A DNA stretch of 64,000 nt from Streptomyces sp. NA04227. Its GTDB lineage: Bacteria > Actinomycetota > Actinomycetes > Streptomycetales > Streptomycetaceae. Both the position numbers and the translations under genes were made by a program. Shown here piece by piece: positions 9,083 to 17,533 of the stretch (position 1 is its first letter; the number at the start of each line of letters is the position of its first letter). The stretch spans positions 6,437,001 to 6,501,000 of the forward strand of contig NZ_CP054918.1 in NCBI RefSeq assembly GCF_013364195.1, written 5' to 3'. The notes beneath the pieces were generated by a model, which was not told the origin of the DNA, made no database searches, and worked only from the letters and a program-made list of their open reading frames with translations.

Positions 9083-10342
9083 TCAGTCGACCTCGTGCGG
9101 GCGGATCACTTCGGTGAGGCCGCGGGACGCCAAGTGGGCGGTGTCCTCGGCGAGTTCGGACAGGACCACGGCGGGGCGCACACCCTGTGCGGCCAGCGCC
9201 GCCCAGGCCTCGAAGAAGGTCCCGCCGGGTGCGCAGTGGGCGCGGGAGGGGGCGGCCACGGTGTCTCCCACGTCCAGTACGAGAGCCGTGGTGCGGGGCG
9301 CGGGGGCGTGGACGGTGCCCCGCCGGTCCTTCACGATCCGGGCGATGGCCTCCCCGGCGGGCTTGACCGTACGGTCGTTGGCGAGCAGCCCGAGGCTGTA
9401 CTCCAGCAACGGGAAGTCGGCCAGCTGGGGCGCGACGTCGTGGGAGCACCACCAGGTCACGCCCCAGACGTCCGTGCAGTCCAGGGCGGCCGCGACGGTC
9501 GCCTCGGTGAACCGCGCGGCCCCGGCGGCTGGGATGTGCGGCTGCGGGGCGCCGACCTCCTGGAGCCACACCGGCCGGTGCGGATCGGTGTGCCAGGCGC
9601 GGGCGAGCTCGATCAGATAGGCCGCGTGCTGTTCGGTGGCCGTCGCGGTGGCGCCGTGCCGCTGCGCGGTGCCGTTGAACACCCAGGAGTGCACCGCCGT
9701 GGCCCCGCCGAGCCGGGCGGCCTGGGCCGGGGTGAACGGGTGCCCGTCCTGGTACCAGGCGGCGTCGTACTCGGCGTGCAGATGGAGCCTGCCGGGCGCG
9801 CCCCGTTCGCAGGCGGCGAGCATCCGGCGCAGCCAGGACTCGGCCTGTTCGTGGCCGATCCGGTCCGGGTCGGGATGCGGGCCGTCGGAGAACTGGTTGA
9901 TCTCGTTGCCGAGGGTCATACCGAGGAAGTTCGGCCGGTCGGCCAGCGCGGCGGCCAGCGTGCGCAGGTACTCCTCCTGGCCCGAGAGCACGTCCGGGTC
10001 GGTGAAGAGGTTGCGCCGGTGCCAGGTTTGGGTCCAGGCGGGCAGGAAGTCGAAGCTGGACAGGTGGCCCTGGAGCCCGTCGACGTTGACGTCGAGTCCG
10101 CGCTCCGCGGCCGCGTCGGCGAGCTGGACCAACTGCTCGACGGCGCGCGGCCGGATCAGGGTGCGGTTGGGCTGGAACAGCGGCCACAGCGGGAAGACGC
10201 GGATGTGGTCCAGGCCGAGTCCGGCGATCGAGTCCAGGTCGGCGCGCACCTCGTCCAGGTCGAAGTCGAGCCAGTGGTGGAACCAGCCCTTGGTGGGCGT
10301 GTAGTTGGCGCCGAAGCGCGGGCTGCGGGCGGCGTCGGGCAT
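9083..10342 (-). CDS. Glycoside hydrolase family 5, probably beta-mannosidase (GH5_18-like)
   Basis: A 419-aa TIM-barrel glycosidase with acid/base E147 in TLGNEINQF and nucleophile E262 in VWLQEVG, the GH5 (clan A) arrangement. No signal peptide is present, so it is cytoplasmic. In Bifidobacterium N-glycan loci a GH5_18 enzyme cleaves the core disaccharide Man-beta-1,4-GlcNAc, and the GH85/GH38/ABC/LacI neighbourhood here is the same; the specific activity is therefore inferred from context. The ATG at 10342 has GAGGA six nt upstream. It follows the second permease by 73 nt. Confidence 0.8.
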   Translation of the reverse strand: MPDAARSPRFGANYTPTKGWFHHWLDFDLDEVRADLDSIAGLGLDHIRVFPLWPLFQPNRTLIRPRAVEQLVQLADAAAERGLDVNVDGLQGHLSSFDFLPAWTQTWHRRNLFTDPDVLSGQEEYLRTLAAALADRPNFLGMTLGNEINQFSDGPHPDPDRIGHEQAESWLRRMLAACERGAPGRLHLHAEYDAAWYQDGHPFTPAQAARLGGATAVHSWVFNGTAQRHGATATATEQHAAYLIELARAWHTDPHRPVWLQEVGAPQPHIPAAGAARFTEATVAAALDCTDVWGVTWWCSHDVAPQLADFPLLEYSLGLLANDRTVKPAGEAIARIVKDRRGTVHAPAPRTTALVLDVGDTVAAPSRAHCAPGGTFFEAWAALAAQGVRPAVVLSELAEDTAHLASRGLTEVIRPHEVD

Positions 10343-10415
10343 GTGGGGTCCTCGCGCGGGGGAGCGGGATGGCGGGAAGGGCCGCGGGGCCGGGCGGGGC
10401 GGGGTCGTGGGCTGT

Positions 10416-11327
10416 TCAGCCCTTGACCGCGCCCTCGCCGACACCGCGGAAGAAGTAACGCTGGAGGCAGGCGAACAGCACGATCAGCGGGGCGACCGCG
10501 ATGATCGTCCCGGCGGCGACGAGCCGCTGGTTGTCCGCGAACGCGCCGTGCAGATAGTCCAGGCCGATGGTCAGCGTGAACTTCTCCTGGTCGCTGAGGA
10601 CGATCAACGGCCACAGGAAGTCGTCCCAGGCGCCCATGAAGGCGAAGATGGCGACGACCGCGAGGGTGCCCTTGACCGAGGGCAGCGCGACGTGCCAGAA
10701 GCGCTGCCAGGCGTTGGCGCCGTCGACGTACGCGGCCTCCTCCACCTCGTAGGGCAGGTTCGCGAAGGCGTTGCGCATCAGCAGGACGTTCATCGCGCCG
10801 ATGCAGCCGGGCAGCACCACACCGATGAGGGTGTTGTTGAGCTGGAGTTCACGCATCGTCATGAACTGGGCGATGATGATCGACTCCACCGGCACCAGCA
10901 TCGCCATCACAAAGGTCACCAGGGCGACCTTGCGGCCGCGAAAGCGCATCCGGGCCAGCGCGTATCCGGCGAGTGCCGAACCGACGCAGTTGGTCAGGAC
11001 GTTGGTGACGGCGACCTTCAGCGAGTTCAGGGCGAAGTCCCAGACCGGGATGAGGTCGGCGACCTTGGCGTAGTTGTCGAGGGTCGGGTCGGAGGGCAGC
11101 AGCTGGGGGGTCTTGCTGTAGATGTCCTCGTTCGGGCCCTTGAGGGAGGTCGAGAGCTGCCACAGGAAGGGGCCGATCATCACGGCCAGGATCGCGAGCA
11201 GCAGCAGATAGCGCAGGACGAGCTGCCACAGCGGCAGCCGCCTGCCACCCGTGTCGCCGAACTCCTGTGCCCTGGCCGCCCGGCGGCGCGCCCTGCGCTC
11301 GGCCCGCGGCTCGGCGGCCGTACTCAT
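10416..11327 (-). CDS. Carbohydrate ABC transporter permease (MalG type)
   Basis: Inner-membrane permease, 303 aa, six predicted membrane helices after a basic N-terminal tail. The EAA loop that contacts the ATPase reads EEAAYVDGANAWQRFWHVAL (about 195-214). Its start overlaps the stop of the preceding permease as ATGA (11324-11327), so the two are translationally coupled. No ATPase gene is in the operon; Streptomyces CUT1 systems generally share the MsiK ATPase, so that is expected here. Confidence 0.93.
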   Translation of the reverse strand: MSTAAEPRAERRARRRAARAQEFGDTGGRRLPLWQLVLRYLLLLAILAVMIGPFLWQLSTSLKGPNEDIYSKTPQLLPSDPTLDNYAKVADLIPVWDFALNSLKVAVTNVLTNCVGSALAGYALARMRFRGRKVALVTFVMAMLVPVESIIIAQFMTMRELQLNNTLIGVVLPGCIGAMNVLLMRNAFANLPYEVEEAAYVDGANAWQRFWHVALPSVKGTLAVVAIFAFMGAWDDFLWPLIVLSDQEKFTLTIGLDYLHGAFADNQRLVAAGTIIAVAPLIVLFACLQRYFFRGVGEGAVKG

Positions 11328-12310
11328 GAGTCCTCCTTGCGGTTGGCCCGCAGCACGAGCAGCATCAGGCCGAGGGTGATCACGAAGACGACGACGGAGA
11401 TGGCCGAGGCGTAGCCGACCCGGCCGCTGAGGCCGGTGCCGGTCTGCTTGACCAGCATCACCAGCGTGGTGTCGTCGCCGCCGGGGCCGCCGCCGGGCCC
11501 GGCCATCAGATACACCTCGGAGAAGACCTTGAACGCGGCCACCGAGGACAGCGCGCCGACGAGCACCATCGTGGAGCGCACGGCGGGCACCGTGACGGTG
11601 AAGAAGCGGCGGACGGCGCCCGCCCCGTCCACGGCGGCGGCCTCGTGCAGCTCACGCGGGACGTTGGCCAGCGCGGCCAGGTAAATGATCATGTAGTAGC
11701 CGAGGCCCTTCCAGACCGTGACGAGCATCGCCGAGACGAGCAGCAGCGTGGAGTCGCTGAGGAAGGGGATCCGGTCCAACCCCAGGCCCGTCACCATGGA
11801 GTTGACCAGCCCGCGGTCGTCCAGGAGCCAGACCCAGATGAGTCCGACGACCACGACCGAGGCGACGACGGGGGTGTAGAAGGCCGAGCGGAAGAAGGCG
11901 ATGCCGGGGATCTTCCGGGCCACGAGCATCGCGAGCAGCAGGGGCAGGATCACCAGGAGCGGCACCACGCCGACCATGTACAGCAGGCTGTTGCGCAGCC
12001 CCGTCCAGAACTTGTCGTCGTGGATGAGCTCCTGGTAGTTGGCGCCGCCCACGTACTGCCCCTCGACCAGCGTGCGCCGGTCGGTGAACGAGTCCACCAC
12101 CGTGGTCACGAAGGGGTAGAGGCTGAAGCCGCCGACGATGAGCAGCCCGGGGCCCAGGAACAGCCACGGGGTGCCGGGCAGATGCGTACGGACCTTGCGG
12201 TGCGGCCGGCCCCCGGGGGCCGGGCCCGCCGCGGCCCCCTTGGCGGGGCTCGCGGCGGGCCCGGCCACCGCGGCGGCGGTGGCCCGGTCGGTCACGGGGG
12301 ACTCGCTCAT
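11324..12310 (-). CDS. Carbohydrate ABC transporter permease (MalF type)
   Basis: Membrane permease of 328 aa with six predicted helices and the EAA loop ELHEAAAVDGAGAVRRFF. The ATG at 12310 overlaps the substrate-binding protein stop as ATGA (12307-12310); a longer in-frame reading would run back into that gene. An unusual Gly/Ala/Pro-rich N-terminal tail of about 40 residues precedes the first helix. It pairs with the MalG-type permease to import a sugar captured by the adjacent lipoprotein. Confidence 0.93.
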   Translation of the reverse strand: MSESPVTDRATAAAVAGPAASPAKGAAAGPAPGGRPHRKVRTHLPGTPWLFLGPGLLIVGGFSLYPFVTTVVDSFTDRRTLVEGQYVGGANYQELIHDDKFWTGLRNSLLYMVGVVPLLVILPLLLAMLVARKIPGIAFFRSAFYTPVVASVVVVGLIWVWLLDDRGLVNSMVTGLGLDRIPFLSDSTLLLVSAMLVTVWKGLGYYMIIYLAALANVPRELHEAAAVDGAGAVRRFFTVTVPAVRSTMVLVGALSSVAAFKVFSEVYLMAGPGGGPGGDDTTLVMLVKQTGTGLSGRVGYASAISVVVFVITLGLMLLVLRANRKEDS

Positions 12311-13599
12311 GCCGTCTTCAGCAGCTTGTCGCACTCGGCCACGGCGGCGTCCAGCGCCTCCTTCGGGCTCTTCTTGCCCTGCATCGCCTTGGCGACCTCG
12401 TTGCGCAGGACCACCTTCATCTGCTCACTGAAGACCGCGGGCGTGTAGTTGACCGCCGTCTTGATCGCCTTCGCCGAGGCCACCTTCACCCGGCCCTCGT
12501 CGGTGCCGTCCTCCTTGGTGAAGAACGGGTCGTCCAGGGAGCCCTTGGTGGAGGGGAAGATGGTCACCTCCTTCGCGAAGCCCATCTGGTTCTCGGCGTT
12601 GGTGACGAAGTGCGCGAAGGCCACGGCGGCGGGCTTGACGTCGCTCTGCTTGTTGACCATGACGCCCATGACGTACATGTTGTCCTTGCCGGTGTTGCTC
12701 ACCGCGGGCGTGATACCGATGTTCTTGTAGAGGCTCGGCGCCTCCTTCTTGTACTTCTCCAGGTCCAGCGCGCCGCCCGGGTTCATCGCCACGGACTGCT
12801 GCTTGAACTTGCGCCCGGTGGCCTCCGCCTGGTTGGTCAGTGCCTGCGAGTCCAGCGCCCCGGCGTCGAACAACTTCTTGTACTGGGTGACGAGTTCGAC
12901 GCCCTTCGGCTCGTTGAAGCTGAACCCGGAGCCGTCCTCCTTCATGAGCTTCACGCCGTAGCGGCCGAAGTCCTCGACGGCGGGTATGCCGCCGAGCATG
13001 GCGATCTTGCCCTTGCTCTCGTCGGCCATCTCCAAGGCGGCGTCGAAGAGTTCGTCGTAGGTCTTCGGCGGCTTCTCGGGGTCCAGGCCCGCGTCCTTGA
13101 ACAGCCCCTTGTTGTAGAACATCGGGCCGGTGTTCAGGTACCACGGGAAGGCGTAGACACCGTCCATGCCGGGCAGTTCGTGGCTCTTCCAGGCGCCTTC
13201 GAGGTACTCGCCGCGGTACTTGCCCGCCGCCTTCTCCAGGTTCATCGCGAGTCCGGCCTTGGCCAGCGGGTGGACCAGGTCGGGCGAGACGTTGACGACG
13301 TCGGGGAGGTTCCCGGCCGCCGCGTCCGAACTGAGCTTGTCCGCATAGCCCTCGGCGGGCTGGTCGATCCAGTTGACCTTGGTCCCGGGGTACTTGTCCT
13401 CGAAGTCGTCGATCAACTTCTCGAAGTAGCCCTTGAAACCGGTCTTGAGGTTCCAGGTCTGGAAGTCGACCGTCCCCTCGATCTTGCCCTCGGCGCTGTC
13501 CGAGCCGCCCTCGTCGGACGAACCGCAGGCCGTGAGGACGAGCACTGAACTGAGCGCCACCGCGGTGGCGGCGACTGCACGACGACGGGACATACGCAT
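12307..13599 (-). CDS. Sugar-binding lipoprotein of an ABC transporter (SBP_bac_1)
   Basis: Extracytoplasmic receptor, 430 aa, first gene of the glycan operon. Signal peptide with lipobox Cys25 (VLTAC-GSS) and an Arg-rich n-region (MRMSRRR). The mature protein begins with the IEGTVDFQTWN strand typical of CUT1 receptors. The ATG at 13599 has GGGAG eight nt upstream. Given the GH85/GH38/GH5 partners it probably binds N-glycan-derived mannosyl oligosaccharides; that is an inference. Transcription starts about 200 nt upstream at a promoter overlapped by a candidate LacI operator. Confidence 0.92.
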   Translation of the reverse strand: MRMSRRRAVAATAVALSSVLVLTACGSSDEGGSDSAEGKIEGTVDFQTWNLKTGFKGYFEKLIDDFEDKYPGTKVNWIDQPAEGYADKLSSDAAAGNLPDVVNVSPDLVHPLAKAGLAMNLEKAAGKYRGEYLEGAWKSHELPGMDGVYAFPWYLNTGPMFYNKGLFKDAGLDPEKPPKTYDELFDAALEMADESKGKIAMLGGIPAVEDFGRYGVKLMKEDGSGFSFNEPKGVELVTQYKKLFDAGALDSQALTNQAEATGRKFKQQSVAMNPGGALDLEKYKKEAPSLYKNIGITPAVSNTGKDNMYVMGVMVNKQSDVKPAAVAFAHFVTNAENQMGFAKEVTIFPSTKGSLDDPFFTKEDGTDEGRVKVASAKAIKTAVNYTPAVFSEQMKVVLRNEVAKAMQGKKSPKEALDAAVAECDKLLKTA

Positions 13600-13807
13600 G
13601 GGGGCGGCTCCCTGCTCGGACCGGAACTTTCGGGGAAATGGGGCGGGTGGAACACCTCTGCCGGGGCCTTCGGGTGGGCACCCGGGGGCCGGTGAGGGAC
13701 GAAGCGGGCCACCGGTCGGCTGCCGTCCGGCAATTCACGAAACCCTGGTCCTCCTCGGCGAGGAGTCCGGTTTCCGGGTGCAGGTTTCGGTGGCGCGGCA
13801 GACGCTA

Positions 13808-13822
13808 GTAATGCGGTTTAGT
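13808..13822. promoter_or_regulatory. Candidate LacI-family operator, copy 1 (sugar transporter side)
   Basis: The 15-mer GTAATGCGGTTTAGT occurs twice in this intergenic region, here and at 14024. This copy lies immediately downstream of a minus-strand TTGACA (13831-13826), in the spacer between -35 and a possible -10 TACTAG (13810-13805), where a bound repressor would block the transporter operon. Confidence 0.6.
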
Positions 13823-13988
13823 AACTGTCAATAGCCCTGCGAAGAATGATCGGCACAAGGACCGTTGAACGGTAATGCGCGGCAGGCCGGACCGAGACCG
13901 CCGAGAGTGCCCGGAAAGGATCTTCTCGCAGGTGACAGGCTGGAGTTGAGACGCTCGGCCGCGCGCACGACGGCGGCCGCCCGGGCGG

Positions 13989-14016
13989 TTGACACTTTCC
14001 GGCTGCTGCGTAAGTC
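13989..14016 (+). promoter_or_regulatory. Promoter for the LacI-family regulator gene
   Basis: TTGACA at 13989-13994, 16-nt spacer, TAAGTC at 14011-14016. The predicted start falls at the beginning of the second operator copy, suggesting autorepression. Confidence 0.5.
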
Positions 14017-14023
14017 TGAACAG

Positions 14024-14038
14024 GTAATGCGGTTTAGT
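14024..14038. promoter_or_regulatory. Candidate LacI-family operator, copy 2 (regulator side)
   Basis: Second perfect copy of GTAATGCGGTTTAGT, 216 nt from the first and placed at the predicted transcription start of the lacI-type gene. The outer trinucleotides TAA...TTA give weak dyad symmetry. Confidence 0.6.
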
Positions 14039-14239
14039 GGAGAGCGTCGAAGATGAGGGAGGGGTCGCCCCGGCAGGCACGCCGGACAGGACCGTCATTG
14101 CTGTTCCACAGGCCGCGGCGGTGTGGTTCCGCCACCCTGCGGCCGGAGGTAATTACGCAGGACGGGCGTACGTCGCGTACCGTCACCGACTGCACGAGAC
14201 GGCAGCCACCCCCCGCCGTATCCACGAGGAGCCCACGAG

Positions 14240-15331
14240 ATGACAGTCCCCGCCGGTGACGCGCCCCGGGCAACTCCCGCGCGCAGGCCGACGATCAAGG
14301 ACATCGCGCGCCGGGCCGGGGTCTCCGAGAGCGCCGTCTCCTTCGCGCTCAACGGGCGCCCCGGTGTCTCCGAGGGCACCAGGGAACGCATCCGCCGGGT
14401 CGCTGCCGATCTCGGCTGGCAGCCCCACATCGCCGCCCGTGCCCTGTCCGGCGAACGCTGCGGCAGCGTCGGCCTGGTCCTCGCCCGGCCCGCGCACACC
14501 CTCGGCGTCGAGTCCTTCTTCCTGCAACTCGTCTCGGGCGTCCAGGAGGTGCTCGCCGCCCGCAACGTCGCGCTGCTGTTCCAGGTCGTCGAGGACACCG
14601 GCGCCGAGTGCGCGCTGCTCAGGCGCTGGTGGGCGGAGAAGCGGGTCGACGGGGTGCTCGTGGTCGACCCGCGCGCCGGGGACCCGCGCCCCGAACTGCT
14701 CGCCTCGCTCGGCCTGCCCGCCGTCATGGTCGGCGCCCCGGCTCCCGGCGAGGAGGTGGACCGGATCTCCACCGTGCGGGCCGACGACGCGGCCGCCATG
14801 TCCTCGGTCCTGGCCCATCTGCACGGCCTCGGACACCGGCACATCGTGCATGTCGCCGGTCTGCCGGGGCTCGCGCACACCGAGCGCCGCATCCGCTCGC
14901 TGCGCGCCGAGGCGGCCCGCCTCGATCTCACCGGCGCCCGCTCGGTCACCACGGACTACTCGGACGCCGAGGGCGCCGAGGTCACCCGGCGGCTGCTCGA
15001 CGACCCCCGGCCGCCGACCGCGATCATCTACGACAACGACGTGATGGCCGTGGCAGGCGTCAATGTCGCGGCCGAGCGCGGCATCTCACTCCCCGCCGAC
15101 CTGTCCGTGGTGGCCTGGGACGACTCGGCCCTGTGCCGGGTCACCCACCCCCGCCTGACCGCCCTGGTACGCGACACCCCCGCCTTCGGCAGACTCGCCG
15201 CACAGGAACTGCTCGACCGGCTCGACGGCGGCCCGGTCCGCAGCGTCCAGGCCGAACTCCCGCACCTGGAACCCCGCGAGAGCACCGCGCCGCCCAGGAC
15301 GGACACCGCCCCGGCGGACGCTACGGCTTGA
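14240..15331 (+). CDS. LacI-family transcriptional repressor of the N-glycan operon
   Basis: 363 aa. N-terminal helix-turn-helix TIKDIARRAGVSESAVSFAL (about 18-37) and hinge helix near 65, then a periplasmic-binding-type effector domain with LacI landmarks (IIYDNDVMAVAGVN and LSVVAWDDSALC). The ATG has GAGGAG nine nt upstream. Divergent from the sugar ABC/glycosidase operon, it is the obvious local regulator; the effector is probably a mannosyl oligosaccharide. Its 3' end overlaps the convergent TAXI receptor gene by 11 nt. Confidence 0.92.
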   Translation: MTVPAGDAPRATPARRPTIKDIARRAGVSESAVSFALNGRPGVSEGTRERIRRVAADLGWQPHIAARALSGERCGSVGLVLARPAHTLGVESFFLQLVSGVQEVLAARNVALLFQVVEDTGAECALLRRWWAEKRVDGVLVVDPRAGDPRPELLASLGLPAVMVGAPAPGEEVDRISTVRADDAAAMSSVLAHLHGLGHRHIVHVAGLPGLAHTERRIRSLRAEAARLDLTGARSVTTDYSDAEGAEVTRRLLDDPRPPTAIIYDNDVMAVAGVNVAAERGISLPADLSVVAWDDSALCRVTHPRLTALVRDTPAFGRLAAQELLDRLDGGPVRSVQAELPHLEPRESTAPPRTDTAPADATA

Positions 15332-16325
15332 CCGACCGGTAGTAGCGCCGCGCCCCCTCGTGCAGCGGCAGCGGATCGGTGTACGGCGCGGTCCTGAGGT
15401 CGACCAGCTGTGCCGCGTGGACCTCCGCACCGATCCGGTCACGGCTGTCGATCACGGTCCGGGTGAGCCCCCGGGTCAGCTCCGGGTCGGCCCGGTCGGT
15501 GGTGACCAGGAGGTTGGCCACCGAGACCGTGTCGACGGCGACGCCGTGCTGGGCCGCGGGGTAGGCGTCGGCGGGCATCACCGAGCCCCGGTAGTAGCGC
15601 GAGGCGCCGCCCTGTGCGTGCAGCTCGTCGACGAGGTCACCGAGCGGCACGAACTGGATCCGGAACCGTTCGGACAGCTCGCGGACCGCGTTCGTGGGCA
15701 GGCCGCCGGACCAGAAGAAGGCGTCGATCTCGCCCCTCTCCAGGGCGGCGGGTGTGGTGTCGATCGCCATCGGCCGGGCGTCGAGGTCCTTGCCCGCGTC
15801 GATGCCCGCCGCCTTCAGCACCCGCTCCGCGATCAGCCGTACGCCCGAGCCGACCTGGCCGACCGCGACCCGCTTGCCGCGCAGCCCGGCCACGGACTCG
15901 ATCGTGGACGCGCGCGGCACGACGAGCTGGACGTAGTCGTCGTAGAGCCGGGCCAGCCCGCGCAGCCGGTCGGCGCCGGGGCCGCCGTCGCGCCGGTAGG
16001 TCTCCACCGCGTCGGCCGCCGCGATGGTGAAGTCGCTCTCGCCGGTGGCCACGCGCCGTACGTTCTGCTGGGAGCCCTCGCTGTTGATCATCCGCATGTC
16101 GAGGTCGGGCATGTCCTTGGCGGCGGCGGAGTCCAGGAGCTGGCCGTAGCGCTCGTAGACGCCCGAGGTCACCCCGGTGCTGAAGGACACCGAACCACTC
16201 GGCGACTCGTCGTCGCCCGGCCCCGCCGGGCCCAGCCACCACAGCAGCAGCCCGGCCACCACGAGGAGGGCGGCCGAGCCCAGCAGGAAACCGCGGCGCT
16301 TGCGGCGGGAGAGGGCCTGGAACAT
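15321..16325 (-). CDS. TAXI-family TRAP solute receptor, membrane-anchored, without TRAP permease
   Basis: 334 aa. A basic N-terminus and one hydrophobic anchor (about 12-31) precede a TAXI-type periplasmic-binding fold, with family sequences FSTGVTSGVYERYG, VATGESDFTIAAADAVETY and LRGKRVAVGQVGSGVRL. TAXI receptors normally work with a fused DctQM permease, but no such gene is within view, so this is an orphan receptor or sensor. Convergent 11-nt overlap with the LacI-type gene. Substrate unknown. Confidence 0.85.
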   Translation of the reverse strand: MFQALSRRKRRGFLLGSAALLVVAGLLLWWLGPAGPGDDESPSGSVSFSTGVTSGVYERYGQLLDSAAAKDMPDLDMRMINSEGSQQNVRRVATGESDFTIAAADAVETYRRDGGPGADRLRGLARLYDDYVQLVVPRASTIESVAGLRGKRVAVGQVGSGVRLIAERVLKAAGIDAGKDLDARPMAIDTTPAALERGEIDAFFWSGGLPTNAVRELSERFRIQFVPLGDLVDELHAQGGASRYYRGSVMPADAYPAAQHGVAVDTVSVANLLVTTDRADPELTRGLTRTVIDSRDRIGAEVHAAQLVDLRTAPYTDPLPLHEGARRYYRSVKP

Positions 16326-16412
16326 ACGGGCGATCCTGCCATTTCCCCACCCCCGCGGGCCAGGCCGGTACGGCGGACCGCCCCGGCGCCCCCGGCCGCG
16401 CCCCGCACCCCC

Positions 16413-17354
16413 TCAGTCGAAGTGCGCCGCGAGAAAGTCCAGCGCCCCGGGCAGCCCGCTCGTCCAGTACTCCCAGTCGTGGGTCCCCTCCCGGGCCGTG
16501 AAGTGGTACGGGACCTTCTTCCGGGCCAGCGCGAGGTTCAGCCGCGCGTTGCCCTCGAAGAACTCGTCGTAGGACCCGCAGTCCAGGTAGTACGGGGTGC
16601 GCGCCAGCTCCGCCGCGGGTGTGCGCTCGATGGTGTCGAGCAGGCTCCAGTACCGGCACAGCGCGTTCAGGCGTGCCTCGCCCGCCAGGCCCTCGCCCCA
16701 TGCGCGGGCGTAGCGGACCCGGTAGGCCTCCGCGTCCAGCGCGACGATCTGCGCGTCGGTGCGGTGCGCCGTGCTCAGCCCGAACGCCCCGGCGAACATG
16801 CCCTGGTGGCGCAGAGCGAAGGACAGCGCCCCGAAGCCGCCCATCGACAGACCCCCGATACCGCGCCGCCCGGGCCGTCCGCCCGCCCGGTAGCGGGACT
16901 CGATGTACGGCACGAACTCCTCGGTCACCATGTCCGCGTAGCGGTACGCGCCGTCCGCGTCGTTCATGTAGTACGTGAGCTGCTGGCCCTCCTTGGGCGC
17001 GTACGGGTCGCGCCAGGCGTCCGGGATCGCCACCACGGTCGGTGGTATCCGGCGCTGTGAAATCGCCCTGTCCAGCAGGTACTTGAGGTTCCCGTCGCGC
17101 AGCCAGGAGGTCCGGTCGTCGACGCCTCCGCCGTGCAGCAGGAAGAGCACCGGATGGGTGGTGCGCCCCTCGGGGCGCCAGCCCGGCGGCAGATAGAGCG
17201 CGTAGAGCACCTCCTTGCCGAGGATCCGGCTGTACGTCCGCAGGGTCTCCGCCGTCCAGCCGCCCCCGCCGTCCGCGCGGACGGGCGCCGCAGACCCCAC
17301 GGCGAGGGCCGCGGAGGCGGTGGTCGAGGCGGTGAGCAGGGTGCGACGCTTCAT
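16413..17354 (-). CDS. Secreted alpha/beta-hydrolase esterase (esterase D / antigen 85-like)
   Basis: 313 aa with an N-terminal export signal (basic MKRRTLLTAS followed by an Ala-rich core and cleavage near APVRA, about 26). Hydrolase fold with HGGG oxyanion region (74-77), nucleophile Ser170 in GGLSMGGFG and a late His in GTHDWEYW. The ATG at 17354 is preferred because GGGAG precedes it and the signal peptide then begins correctly. It probably hydrolyses an ester-linked acyl group outside the cell. Not obviously co-transcribed with neighbours. Confidence 0.85.
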   Translation of the reverse strand: MKRRTLLTASTTASAALAVGSAAPVRADGGGGWTAETLRTYSRILGKEVLYALYLPPGWRPEGRTTHPVLFLLHGGGVDDRTSWLRDGNLKYLLDRAISQRRIPPTVVAIPDAWRDPYAPKEGQQLTYYMNDADGAYRYADMVTEEFVPYIESRYRAGGRPGRRGIGGLSMGGFGALSFALRHQGMFAGAFGLSTAHRTDAQIVALDAEAYRVRYARAWGEGLAGEARLNALCRYWSLLDTIERTPAAELARTPYYLDCGSYDEFFEGNARLNLALARKKVPYHFTAREGTHDWEYWTSGLPGALDFLAAHFD

Positions 17355-17533
17355 CGGGTCTCCCTCGCCGAAGGGCTTCGCGGTGCACACGGGACCGGCC
17401 GGGCGTCGGCGTAGTGCACCGCCGCCGGGCCGGTACGGCGTGGATAGTGCCGCCACCCGTCGAAGTCAATGACCGTGCGGGCGGCTGCACTTGGGGCCGT
17501 TGACCCTCGTACCCGGTGCCCCGCTCCGCCCCG

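Larger units (their letters stand above)
13600..14239. other. 640-nt divergent control region of the N-glycan operon and its LacI regulator
   Basis: No convincing gene lies here. It carries two promoter-like sequences pointing outward and two identical 15-bp repeats listed separately; both transcripts would have leaders of about 200 nt. I see no clear hairpin or riboswitch in those leaders. Confidence 0.6.

Noticed and set aside
6951..9620. 889-residue plus-strand frame opposite the GH85 gene
   Set aside because: Antisense shadow of a gene with clear catalytic motifs; composition is Gly/Arg/Val low complexity.
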